Shown here piece after piece: positions 51,596-59,489 of a DNA stretch of 64,000 nucleotides. Source of the stretch: Rhizobium pisi (GTDB taxonomy: Bacteria; Pseudomonadota; Alphaproteobacteria; Rhizobiales; Rhizobiaceae); the NCBI RefSeq assembly GCF_003938655.1, contig NZ_RJJT01000019.1, forward strand, positions 1 to 64,000. Reading direction: 5' to 3'. A program made the position numbers and the translations under genes. Each line of letters opens with the position of its first letter. The first letter of the stretch is position 1. The notes beneath the pieces were generated by a model that was not told the DNA's origin, ran no database searches, and saw only the letters and a list, made by a program, of their open reading frames with translations.

Positions 51596-52614
51596 CGTTC
51601 AAATCTCTGAAGGGCTTCGCCAAGCCGCCTGTCGGCCGCCGGATCCGGGGCAAGCCCGAAACGCAGCCAGTCCCGCGCATAGTCGAATTTGCGGACGAGA
51701 ATATGATGGCGGCAGAGATGCGTGTAAATGTCGCTCGCCCTGCTATCAGCGACAACAGTGAAGAGCGTCGTTCCGCCTGCGATGCGCAAACCGGCGCCGG
51801 TCAGCACTCCATGCAGGCCGGAGCTGCGTTCATCGATGCGGCGGCGGATCGCGGACACGTCCTGGCGCAGCAGCGAGTCGGCCAGCGACAGCGCCGGGCC
51901 GGAGACCGACCAGGGACCGAGCCACTCCTCGAAACGATCGAGAATATCGCCCTCGGCAATCGCGAAGCCGAGCCGCAGGCCGGCAAGCCCGAAGAACTTG
52001 CCGAAAGAGCGGAAGATCACCAGGTTGGAAAGCTCTTCTGCGCGCGCCGCAAGGCTCAGCGCCGGATCGGCATCGCCGAAGGCCTCGTCGACGACGAGAA
52101 GGCCATTTTGCGATTTCATCCTGTCGTGCAAGGCAATCAGCATTTTGGCCGGCCAGGCGCGCCCATCCGGATTGTTGGGATTGACGACGACGGCAAGCCT
52201 GTGCTCCTCGCCGATCGCAGCGATATCGCCGACCGCATCGACAGCAAAACCGGCTGCGGCGAAGGCCCGCGTATATTCGCCATAGGTCGGTGATACCACA
52301 GCAACTCTGCTATCCGTCATAGCCGCGACGCTGCTCCCTGCCATCAGACGCGGCAGAAGCTGGATCACCGATTGCGTGCCGGGCACCGGCAACGGCAGGA
52401 TCTCGCCGCTGCCGTAATAATCCCGCGCAGCACGCCTTGCCGCATCGACGAGATGCCTGTCCGGCAGGCGATGCCAGACCCTTGCCGGAATGTCAGGCAG
52501 GGCGACAGGGCAAGGATTGATGCCCGTGGAAAGATCGAGCCAATCTTCCGGCCGGCCGCCGAAAGCGGCGGCAGCGGCGGTGATGCCACCGCCATGGGCG
52601 ATCGGGGCGCTCAT
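51592..52614 (-). CDS. cobC: CobC, L-threonine-O-3-phosphate decarboxylase-like PLP enzyme
   Basis: 340 residues of fold type I PLP enzymes. Seen: HGGGITAAAAAFGGRPEDWL, DLSTGINPCP at the N-terminus, VNPNNPDGR, the Asp in LLVVDEAFGDADP, and the PLP Lys in SFGKFFGLAGLRLGFAIAEG. It supplies the aminopropanol moiety used by CobD. Overlaps cobB and cobD by 4 bp on each side, showing tight translational coupling. Confidence 0.94.
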   Translation of the reverse strand: MSAPIAHGGGITAAAAAFGGRPEDWLDLSTGINPCPVALPDIPARVWHRLPDRHLVDAARRAARDYYGSGEILPLPVPGTQSVIQLLPRLMAGSSVAAMTDSRVAVVSPTYGEYTRAFAAAGFAVDAVGDIAAIGEEHRLAVVVNPNNPDGRAWPAKMLIALHDRMKSQNGLLVVDEAFGDADPALSLAARAEELSNLVIFRSFGKFFGLAGLRLGFAIAEGDILDRFEEWLGPWSVSGPALSLADSLLRQDVSAIRRRIDERSSGLHGVLTGAGLRIAGGTTLFTVVADSRASDIYTHLCRHHILVRKFDYARDWLRFGLAPDPAADRRLGEALQRFER

Positions 52615-53918
52615 ACGGCCGCCCCGGTAAGGTCGATCAGATGCATGTAGGAGCCCGCGACCTGATCGCGCCGGAGACCGGCAGCACCCAGATCGGTTCC
52701 GAGCGCATCTTGGGTCGAAAACAACCGCTTCCCCTCACCCTCGGAGACGACGGTGGAATAGTGGAATTCATGTGCCGTCATCGTCCGCGAGAAGAAGGCG
52801 CCGTCGAGCGGCGTCACCCGGCGATAGCCGAGATGGCGCTTGCGCTCCGCATAGCTGGTGACGACGGGCAGCAGGCCGAGCATTTCGTATCGCTTGCCCC
52901 CCGCATCGATCAGCCCCTCGCCCAGCACCATGTAGCCGCCGCACTCGCCGTAGATCCTGATGCCGCGTGCCGCCGCATCGAGAAGGCCGGCACGGAAAGT
53001 CTTGGCCTCGGCAAGCCTGCCGGCATGCAGTTCCGGATAACCGCCGGGCAGATAAATCGCATCGGCATCGGCAGCCGGCGCCTCGTCGGCAAGCGGCGAG
53101 AAGAAGGAGATCGCTGCCCCGCGCCGCCGCCAGCCGAGCAGCATATGCTCGTAGGAAAAAGCAAAGGCGATGTCGCGCGCCACCGCGACGCGGGCGCCCA
53201 GCGGCATCAGCCGGTCGATATTGGCCGCCGACGGGCGGTTGAGCCCCTGCCTTGCGATACGCAGCAGGAATTCGAAATTGCATTCCTCGGAAACGGCGTC
53301 CGCCGCATGGTCGATGAAGCTTTCGATGCTTGCATGTTCGCCGGCCTGCACGAGCCCGAGATGGCGTTCCGGCAGGGAAAGCGTCTTGTCGGCCCCGATG
53401 ACGGTGACGACGGGCATGCGGATCGCCTCCAGCGCCTGGCGCAGCATCGCCTCGTGCCGGTCGCTGCCGACCTTGTTGAGGATGACGCCGGCCACCCGGA
53501 CATCGGCGCGGAAGCCGGCAAAGCCCGCAACCAGCGGCGCGACTGACTGCGACATGCGCGAGGCATCGACGATGAGCACGACGGAAAGGCCGAGCTGGGC
53601 GGCAAGATCGGCCGCTGTTCCCTTGCCGTCGGCCGCTCCGTCGAAGAGCCCCATCATCGCCTCGACGACGAGAATGCGGTCGCCGGAGCGGTGAAGGGCC
53701 GCATTGGCCGAGATCAGCTCAGGGCGCATCGCCCAGGGGTCGAAATTCAGGCAGGGCGTGCCGCCTGCCGCCGCATGGAAAGCGGGATCAATGTAGTCGG
53801 GGCCTGCCTTGCCGGGTGCGACCGCGATGCCGCGACGCCGAAGCGCCCGGAGCAGACCGAGCGTCACCGTCGTCTTGCCGGCGCCGGAGGAAGGAGCTGC
53901 GATCAGGAGGCCGCTCAT
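52611..53918 (-). CDS. cobB: Hydrogenobyrinic acid a,c-diamide synthase CobB
   Basis: 435 residues with two domains. The N-terminal ATP-dependent synthetase has a P-loop-like APSSGAGKTTVTLGLLRALR, PDYIDPAFHAAAGGTPCLNF and VVEAMMGLFDGAADGKG. The C-terminal class I glutaminase-like domain has the nucleophile Cys in GIRIYGECGGYMVLGEGL. It amidates side chains a and c of hydrogenobyrinic acid (the aerobic route). It overlaps cobA and cobC by 4 bp. Confidence 0.95.
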   Translation of the reverse strand: MSGLLIAAPSSGAGKTTVTLGLLRALRRRGIAVAPGKAGPDYIDPAFHAAAGGTPCLNFDPWAMRPELISANAALHRSGDRILVVEAMMGLFDGAADGKGTAADLAAQLGLSVVLIVDASRMSQSVAPLVAGFAGFRADVRVAGVILNKVGSDRHEAMLRQALEAIRMPVVTVIGADKTLSLPERHLGLVQAGEHASIESFIDHAADAVSEECNFEFLLRIARQGLNRPSAANIDRLMPLGARVAVARDIAFAFSYEHMLLGWRRRGAAISFFSPLADEAPAADADAIYLPGGYPELHAGRLAEAKTFRAGLLDAAARGIRIYGECGGYMVLGEGLIDAGGKRYEMLGLLPVVTSYAERKRHLGYRRVTPLDGAFFSRTMTAHEFHYSTVVSEGEGKRLFSTQDALGTDLGAAGLRRDQVAGSYMHLIDLTGAAV

Positions 53919-54754
53919 GCCAGCACCTTGCCGGACCGGCGAAATGGATCGGGTTGTAGGCGCCTGCCGGCCAGCGCGCCGAGCCAGTCGAGCGAGGCCC
54001 GGAGCCGCACCACTTCGCCGACGACGACCACCGCAGGCGGCTCGAGCCCGGAGGCCGCAATGGCGGCCGAAGCCTCGCCCAGCGTCGTTTCCAGCACCTG
54101 CTGCCGGCCAGTGGCCGCATTGCAGACGAAGGCGACCGGTTCGGATGGCGGCCGGCCGGCCGCGATGAGATTGGCGCTGATCTCGGCGATATGCTTCATC
54201 GCCATATACATGACGATGACGGGCGAGCCCCGGCCGATCGCGTCCCAGTCGATTCTGTCTGGTACGATGCCTGAGGAATCATGGCCGGTGAGAAAGGTCA
54301 CGGCATGGTTGATGTCGCGATGCGTCACCGGAATGCCGGCATAGGCCAACCCGCCGATGCCGGCGGTAATGCCCGGCACGATGCGGAAAGGGATATTGTG
54401 CTCGACCAGCATCAGCGCTTCCTCGCCGCCACGGCCGAAGACGAAGGGATCCCCGCCCTTCAGCCGAAGCACCCGCTTGCCGGCGCGCGCCAACTCCACC
54501 AGCCTGAGCGAAATATCCCGCTGCTTGGCCGAGGGTTTGCCGCCGCGCTTTCCGGCATATACAAGTTCCGCGCCCGATCGGGCGAGCTTCAGACAGTCCT
54601 CATTAACAAGCGCGTCATGCACGATCACATCGGCCTCCGCGAGCCCTTTGGCGGCAAGCAGCGTCAACAGCCCGGGGTCGCCGGGACCGGCTCCGACAAG
54701 CCAGACGCTGCCCGGCTCCATCGCCGGCAAATGTAAGAATGCGCTATTCAACAT
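53915..54754 (-). CDS. cobA: Uroporphyrinogen-III C-methyltransferase CobA
   Basis: 279 residues. SUMT motifs are SVWLVGAGPGDPGLLTLLAA, VIVHDALVNEDCLKLARSGA, LKGGDPFVFGRGGEEALMLV, and GITAGIGGLAYAGIPVTHRD. It makes precorrin-2 by two SAM-dependent methylations, the first committed step of cobalamin synthesis. The ATG at 54754 gives an N-terminus alignable with P. denitrificans CobA (hydrophobic stretch then ALE/AMEPGSVWLV); Met12 is an alternative. No ribosome binding site is obvious for either. Confidence 0.94.
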   Translation of the reverse strand: MLNSAFLHLPAMEPGSVWLVGAGPGDPGLLTLLAAKGLAEADVIVHDALVNEDCLKLARSGAELVYAGKRGGKPSAKQRDISLRLVELARAGKRVLRLKGGDPFVFGRGGEEALMLVEHNIPFRIVPGITAGIGGLAYAGIPVTHRDINHAVTFLTGHDSSGIVPDRIDWDAIGRGSPVIVMYMAMKHIAEISANLIAAGRPPSEPVAFVCNAATGRQQVLETTLGEASAAIAASGLEPPAVVVVGEVVRLRASLDWLGALAGRRLQPDPFRRSGKVLA

Positions 54755-54880
54755 TTTGTTGATCTAGGCCCCGCAAGCGGCAAGGTCAACGCCGCCAGCA
54801 CCGCCTCACTTGAAGTTGCTGACATGAGGGTGATTCACTTTGCGAGCAGGCGGATTCGATTTGGCAGAGGCGCCACGTAA

Positions 54881-54913
54881 CGACATGAATATATTATAAT
54901 ATTATCGACATGA
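54881..54913. promoter_or_regulatory. Direct repeats flanking an AT-rich palindrome upstream of cobA
   Basis: CGACATGA occurs at 54881-54888 and again at 54906-54913 (25-bp period), enclosing ATATTATAATAT, a perfect palindrome, in an otherwise G+C-rich region. It lies 127-159 bp before the cobA start. It may be a promoter core with a regulator site. Confidence 0.35.
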
Positions 54914-54967
54914 GCCACCGCCTACCGCCGCCCGTCGATTTGTCGACAAGCCTTGCCTTTTATTCGG

Positions 54968-55045
54968 CGTCATCCTCGGCCTTGTGCCGAGGATCTGCTA
55001 CATGTCCACCAGTTGCGGATGCTCGGGACAAGCCCGAGCATGACG
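54968..55045. repeat. GTCAT...ATGAC type intergenic repeat
   Basis: CGTCATCCTCGG...CCGAGGATC and GATGCTCGGGA...AAGCCCGAGCATGACG form two hairpins within 78 bp. It has the same outline as the repeats at 28081-28165 and 34880-35022. Confidence 0.65.
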
Positions 55046-55108
55046 AAAGAGCCGTTGGCTGACTGTGTGATCAGCCTGTTGCCGCGGCGCAGCCAGCCCC
55101 AAGGGCTC

Positions 55109-56059
55109 TCAGGCGCGAAGAAGCGTCCCGCGGATCAGATCGACCACCTTTTCCGACTCGATTCCCGTGGCAACGACCTGGCTCGGCAGGCCATCCCAGT
55201 CGCCCGGCGGGAAGCGACGGCCATCCGCCTTGACGACCGTCTGGCCGTCGGCAATGCCGCCGCAGACGACGCGCACCGCGCCGGTGATCGTGGTGAAAAG
55301 CTCCGGCGCCACGACATAGACCGAAGCACAGCTGTCATGCACCATCATGCCGTCTTCGACAGCATGGGCGTAGAAATCGATGTAATGCTGAGACAGCGCG
55401 TCGAGCTGCTTGACCGCCTTGTCGCCCTTGGCCGACATTTCGCCGAGATAGCTGCGGCTCATCGTGGTGATCGAGGTGACGTCGAGGCCGATGACGACGA
55501 CCTTCCACGGCGCGGTCATCACGATATCGGCGGCTTCGGGATCGCCATGAATATTGGCTTCGGCGACCGGCGAGACATTGCCCGGCACATAGAAATTGCC
55601 GCCCATGATGACGACGTCCTTGACCAGCGTCGCAATCTCGGGGTCTTCCTTCAGCGCCAGCGCCAGATTGGTCATCCGTCCGACGGCCACCAGCCTGATC
55701 TCACCGGGGTTGGCGCGCACCGTATCGATGATGAAGCGATGCGCCGGGCGCGGATCGAGCGGCAGATCGATCGCCTCGGGCACGTCAATATTGCCGAGGC
55801 CATTGTGGCCATGCACCATGGCCGGCCATTCCCGCTCCGCACGCTCGGGATCGATCGTGACGCTGGCGCCCTTGGCGACCGGTGCCGCGATATCCCACTC
55901 GCGCTTGAGGAAGAGCGCATTGCGCGTCGTCGTCTCGACCGACGCGTTGCCGAAGACGGTCGTGATGCCGATTAGATCGATCTCGGGATGGCGGTGCAGG
56001 AAAAGAAGCGCCATGGCGTCGTCGACGCCGGGATCCGTGTCATAAATGACCTTGTGCAT
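55109..56059 (-). CDS. Nucleoside hydrolase (IunH family)
   Basis: 316 residues. The calcium-binding Asp cluster is KVIYDTDPGVDDAMALLFLH, with ITTVFGNASVETTTRNAL, VGRMTNLALAL and the C-terminal VHDSCASVYVVAPELF providing the second Asp. It hydrolyses the N-glycosidic bond of ribonucleosides for base and ribose salvage. No transport gene is adjacent. A repeat with long inverted arms lies just upstream of its start codon. Confidence 0.93.
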   Translation of the reverse strand: MHKVIYDTDPGVDDAMALLFLHRHPEIDLIGITTVFGNASVETTTRNALFLKREWDIAAPVAKGASVTIDPERAEREWPAMVHGHNGLGNIDVPEAIDLPLDPRPAHRFIIDTVRANPGEIRLVAVGRMTNLALALKEDPEIATLVKDVVIMGGNFYVPGNVSPVAEANIHGDPEAADIVMTAPWKVVVIGLDVTSITTMSRSYLGEMSAKGDKAVKQLDALSQHYIDFYAHAVEDGMMVHDSCASVYVVAPELFTTITGAVRVVCGGIADGQTVVKADGRRFPPGDWDGLPSQVVATGIESEKVVDLIRGTLLRA

Positions 56060-56068
56060 GTGTATCCT

Positions 56069-56173
56069 CTAGAGCAATTCCAGCAAAAGTGCGCAGCGGT
56101 TTTGCGTCCGGAACTGCGTTGAAACAAAGGGATAGAGCACTTCCGTGATTCGAAGAAAACGGAATTGCTCTAG
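56069..56173. repeat. Composite REP-like repeat with 13-bp terminal arms
   Basis: CTAGAGCAATTCC (56069-56081) is exactly complementary to GGAATTGCTCTAG (56161-56173). The left half carries AGCAAAAGTGCGCAGCGG followed by TTTTGCGTCCGGAA, the same core as at 58812-58855 and related to 4584-4627. Confidence 0.8.
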
Positions 56174-56229
56174 ATGTGAATCGCGAAGCTGCCGGACGGC
56201 GCTGCAAATTGCCGCCAACATAGCGCCGA

Positions 56230-56649
56230 TCAGTCTTTCTGCAACCCGATGCAGGCAATCGCCGCTGTCGCATGCGCAGATTTGTTCTTGCCGAGCACCA
56301 GCTCCGCATCCGCGCCAAGCGCCGCAAGCGCTGCCGATTCCGCCACACCGTGGCAGCCGACGCGGGCAAAGACGATCTCGGACGGATTTTTGAGCCGCGG
56401 CGTTTCCTCCTCCAGCCGCAGCGCATCGAAGAAGACGGCAGGCACAGCGAAATGTCTCGCAACGGCAAGGATCGCCGCCTCCTGCCTGCGGCTGTCGATG
56501 GTGGCGATGGCCGCAAGCTCCGCCGCGCCGATCCCGACTGCATCAAGCGCCTCGATCGCCAGCGCCAGCACCTCGGCGACCGTCGTCCCGCGCTCGCAGC
56601 CGAGCCCGAGCACATGGCGCCTAGTGCTGTCGAAGGGAATGTCGCTCAT
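56230..56649 (-). CDS. cobE: Cobalamin biosynthesis protein CobE (CbiG C-terminal-like)
   Basis: 139 residues matching the CobE/CbiG_C fold: VLGLGCERGTTVAEVLALAI, AIATIDSRRQEAAILAVARH, VGCHGVAESAALAALGADAE, and ELVLGKNKSAHATAAIACIG. CobE is required for aerobic cobalamin synthesis in P. denitrificans, but its exact role is unclear (it may handle an intermediate). It lies apart from the other cob operons, between the nucleoside hydrolase gene and a divergent permease. Confidence 0.92.
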   Translation of the reverse strand: MSDIPFDSTRRHVLGLGCERGTTVAEVLALAIEALDAVGIGAAELAAIATIDSRRQEAAILAVARHFAVPAVFFDALRLEEETPRLKNPSEIVFARVGCHGVAESAALAALGADAELVLGKNKSAHATAAIACIGLQKD

Positions 56650-56744
56650 GTAAGTCGAATGCGCCCCGCTGTGTCCTTGCAGCCATTGCAGCTTGGCGCG
56701 GCAAATGCAACAAGACCGGCTGAAAGCCCTTCCGGAATATCATC

Positions 56745-57530
56745 TTGCCTGACATCGCCCTCCATCTGCTTCTGCTGCTCTGCGCGGCTGCTTTCTTTGC
56801 CGGTTTCGTCGATGCCATTGCCGGCGGCGGCGGCCTGATCACCGTTCCCGCCATGCTGATCGCCGGCATTCCGCCGCTGCAGACGCTCGGCACCAACAAG
56901 GTGCAATCGATCTTCGGCGCCGCCTCGGCAACGATCGCCTACGCCCGCAAGGGCCATGTGCAGCTTCACGAACAGCTGCCGATGGCGCTAATGGCCGTCA
57001 TGGGCGGGGCGGTCGGCGCTGCCCTTGCGACGATCGTGCCCGGACAGGTGCTGCAGGCGATCATGCCGGTGCTGCTCCTGGCCATTGCGATCTTCTTTGC
57101 CGTCAAGCCTAATCTCAACGACCTCGACACCCACCGTCTCGTTACGCCCTTCGCCTTCGGCCTGACGCTGGTGCCCGCCATCGGCTTCTATGACGGCGTT
57201 TTCGGCCCCGGCACCGGTTCCTTCTTCATGCTCTCCTTCGTCACGCTCGCCGGCCTCGGCGTGCTGAAGGCCACCGCCCACACCAAGCTTCTCAATTTCG
57301 GCTCGAACCTCGGCGCGCTGATCGTCTTCGCAAGCTTCGGCGCGATCCTCTGGAAGATCGGCCTGTTGATGGGTGTCTGCCAGTTCCTAGGCGCACAGCT
57401 GGGTTCCCGGCTCGCCATGCGCATCGGCGCAAAGCTCATCAAGCCGCTGCTGGTGATCGTCTGCGTCGCCCTTGCGATAAAGCTGCTCGCCGACCCGGCA
57501 AATCCACTGCGCGTCTGGCTCGGCATCTGA
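56745..57530 (+). CDS. TSUP (TauE/SafE) family permease
   Basis: 261 residues, taken from a TTG at 56745 that follows GGAA; no better start gives the first membrane segment. Eight hydrophobic segments and the duplicated family motif are present: FAGFVDAIAGGGGLITVPAM, GTNKVQSIFGAASATIAYAR, then IGFYDGVFGPGTGSFFMLSF and HTKLLNFGSNLGALIVFASF. Members export or import sulfite, sulfonates or organic acids. It is divergent from cobE; a role in cobalamin synthesis is not indicated. Confidence 0.9.
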   Translation: MPDIALHLLLLLCAAAFFAGFVDAIAGGGGLITVPAMLIAGIPPLQTLGTNKVQSIFGAASATIAYARKGHVQLHEQLPMALMAVMGGAVGAALATIVPGQVLQAIMPVLLLAIAIFFAVKPNLNDLDTHRLVTPFAFGLTLVPAIGFYDGVFGPGTGSFFMLSFVTLAGLGVLKATAHTKLLNFGSNLGALIVFASFGAILWKIGLLMGVCQFLGAQLGSRLAMRIGAKLIKPLLVIVCVALAIKLLADPANPLRVWLGI

Positions 57531-57639
57531 CCGAGCCCCTCGACCGCCTTCCATTACCTCTGACGTAATTGATAGGGTGCACCGCCTTCCCGCATGATCG
57601 ACCTGCCTGAATAAACGGGCGATCAAAGGAGATGACCCG

Positions 57640-58005
57640 ATGAACGACGCAAAGACCAACGCCGAGCGCTACCTCGCCATCTGGAACGAGACGGATGCCG
57701 CGCGCCGCCGCGCTCTCATCGCCGAGAGCTGGACGGAAGCCGCCACCTATATCGACCCGCTGATGCGCGGCGAAGGCCACGAGCAGATCAATTCTCTGGT
57801 CGAGGCCGTGCAGAGCCGCTTCCCCGGCTTCCGCTTCGAATTGATCGGCACGGCCGATGGCTACGGAAACAACCTGCGCTTCTCCTGGGGCCTCGGTCCT
57901 GAGAACGGCGAAGCACTGATCAAGGGCACGGATTTCGCCGAGCTCGAAGACGGCAGGCTGAAATCCGTCCGCGGCTTCATCGATCTCCTGCCGGAAGCCG
58001 CCTGA
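57640..58005 (+). CDS. NTF2/SnoaL-like protein
   Basis: 121 residues: an N-terminal helical pair (AERYLAIWNETDAARRRALI, AESWTEAATYIDPLM) and a curved sheet (GFRFELIGTADGYGNNLRFS, KGTDFAELEDGRLKSVRGFI) characterise the NTF2-like fold. AGGAG precedes the ATG. The family includes isomerases and small-ligand binders; function unknown. Its stop codon overlaps the ATG of the following regulator gene (TGATG), so both are made together. Confidence 0.88.
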   Translation: MNDAKTNAERYLAIWNETDAARRRALIAESWTEAATYIDPLMRGEGHEQINSLVEAVQSRFPGFRFELIGTADGYGNNLRFSWGLGPENGEALIKGTDFAELEDGRLKSVRGFIDLLPEAA

Positions 58006-58799
58006 TGACGCAGACCGCCCGCTCTCTCGGAGATCATCTGCGCGAATGGCGCCAGCGCCGCCGCATGAGCCAGCTGGATCTGGCGCTGGAAGCCGAAATC
58101 TCCCAACGGCACTTAAGCTTCATCGAGAGCGGGCGCGCAACGCCCAGCCGCGAAATGCTGCTGCATCTGGCCGAACGCCTCAGCGTGCCGCTCCGCGAAA
58201 GAAACCCGCTGCTGCTGGCTGCGGGTTTCGCTCCGGTTTTTGCCGAGCGCAAACTGGATGATCCCGCACTTCAGCCGGCGCGACGCGCCATCGACATGGT
58301 GCTGAAAGGCCACGAGCCCTTCCCGGCCATCGCCATCGACCGCAACTGGACGCTGGTTGCCGCTAATGCCGCCATCGCGCCGCTGCTCGAAGCCGTTGCC
58401 GATCCGTCCCTGCTGGAACCGCCGGTCAACGTGCTGCGTCTCAGCCTGCATCCGCAAGGCCTGGCGCCCCACATCGCCAATCTCCCGGAATGGCGCGCCC
58501 ATCTTCTCGACCGGTTGCGTCAGCAGATATCGGTCTCGGGCGATCCGATGCTGGAAAAGCTGTTGAAGGAACTGCTGTCCTACCCCGCGCCCGAAAATGC
58601 CGGCGAGACCCATACCGATCTGGCTGGTATCGCCGTGCCCTTGCAGCTTTCGACCAAGGCCGGCCTGCTCTCCTTCATCTCGACGACGACGGTCTTTGGC
58701 ACGCCTGTCGACATCACCCTCTCGGAACTCGCAATCGAATCTTTCTTCCCGGCAGACGAAGAAACGGCCGCGATCCTGCGCGGCCATCTCGCCAATTAA
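58005..58799 (+). CDS. XRE-family regulator with MmyB-like C-terminal domain
   Basis: 264 residues. The N-terminal HTH is LGDHLREWRQRRRMSQLDLA, LEAEISQRHLSFIESGRATP. The rest has the MmyB-like ligand-binding (PAS-like) pattern, seen in AIDRNWTLVAANAAIAPLLE and LSTKAGLLSFISTTTVFGTP, then VDITLSELAIESFFPADEET. Such regulators in alphaproteobacteria often bind a fatty-acyl-like ligand and control a neighbouring small enzyme gene. Autoregulation with the overlapping NTF2-like gene is likely. Confidence 0.9.
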   Translation: MTQTARSLGDHLREWRQRRRMSQLDLALEAEISQRHLSFIESGRATPSREMLLHLAERLSVPLRERNPLLLAAGFAPVFAERKLDDPALQPARRAIDMVLKGHEPFPAIAIDRNWTLVAANAAIAPLLEAVADPSLLEPPVNVLRLSLHPQGLAPHIANLPEWRAHLLDRLRQQISVSGDPMLEKLLKELLSYPAPENAGETHTDLAGIAVPLQLSTKAGLLSFISTTTVFGTPVDITLSELAIESFFPADEETAAILRGHLAN

Positions 58800-58811
58800 G
58801 CCCTTGTCCAC

Positions 58812-58855
58812 GCAATTCCGGACGCAGAACCGCTGCACACTTTTGCTGGAATTGC
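58812..58855. repeat. REP-like repeat between convergent genes
   Basis: GCAATTCC (58812-58819) pairs with GGAATTGC (58848-58855), with a core complementary to AGCAAAAGTGTGCAGCGG. It lies between the convergent XRE gene and cobO, ending 2 bp before the cobO stop codon. It is the reverse-oriented relative of 56069-56173. Confidence 0.75.
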
Positions 58856-58856
58856 T

Positions 58857-59489
58857 TTAGAACTCCACGCCCGGCTGCCCCTTGATGCCGGAGCGGAAGG
58901 GGTGCTTGATGAGTTCCATTTCGGTCACGAGATCGGCGATCTCGATCAGCTCGTCCTTGGCGTTGCGTCCCGTCAGCACGACATGCGTCATGTAAGGCTT
59001 TTCGGTCTTCAGGAATTCCACCACCTCGTTGACATCGAGATAGTCATAGCGCAGGGCGATGTTGATCTCGTCGAGCAGCACCATGGAATTGCGCTCGTCG
59101 CGGATCAGCTCCTTGGCCTTTTCCCAGGCCGCACCGGCCGCCGCCACATCCCGCGCCCGGTCCTGCGTCTCCCAGGTAAAGCCTTCGCCCATCGTGTGGA
59201 ACTGGCAGACATCGGAGAAGTGCTTCTCGATCAGATCCCGCTCGCCCGTCCACATCGCGCCCTTGATGAACTGCACGACGGCGGACGGCTTGCCATGGGC
59301 GATATGACGGAAGATCATGCCAAAGGCGGCCGAGGATTTACCCTTGCCCTTGCCGGTGTGGACGATGATCAGGCCCTTCTCATCCGTCTTGCTGGCCATG
59401 ATCTTGTCACGCGCCGCCTTCTTCTTCGCCATCTTCTCGGCGTGACGGGCATCGTCCTTTTCGGCTGGTACGACTGGCTCTTCGGTCAT
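58857..59489 (-). CDS. cobO: Cob(I)yrinic acid a,c-diamide adenosyltransferase CobO
   Basis: 210 residues. The ATP-binding P-loop is LIIVHTGKGKGKSSAAFGMI; other family marks are VVQFIKGAMWTGERDLIEKH, the acidic VLLDEINIALRYDYLDVNEV, and the C-terminal HPFRSGIKGQPGVEF. The N-terminal 30 residues are Lys/Ala-rich. It transfers the 5'-deoxyadenosyl group from ATP to the corrin cobalt. It overlaps cobN by 4 bp. Confidence 0.96.
   Translation of the reverse strand: MTEEPVVPAEKDDARHAEKMAKKKAARDKIMASKTDEKGLIIVHTGKGKGKSSAAFGMIFRHIAHGKPSAVVQFIKGAMWTGERDLIEKHFSDVCQFHTMGEGFTWETQDRARDVAAAGAAWEKAKELIRDERNSMVLLDEINIALRYDYLDVNEVVEFLKTEKPYMTHVVLTGRNAKDELIEIADLVTEMELIKHPFRSGIKGQPGVEF

Larger units (their letters stand above)
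54755..55108. other. Intergenic region upstream of the cobA operon
   Basis: 354 bp with no gene. It contains a repeat at 54968-55045 and an A+T-rich block at 54886-54905 flanked by direct repeats (listed separately). I looked for a B12-box-like GCCACTG on the minus strand and did not find one, so a cobalamin riboswitch here is not supported. Confidence 0.55.
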
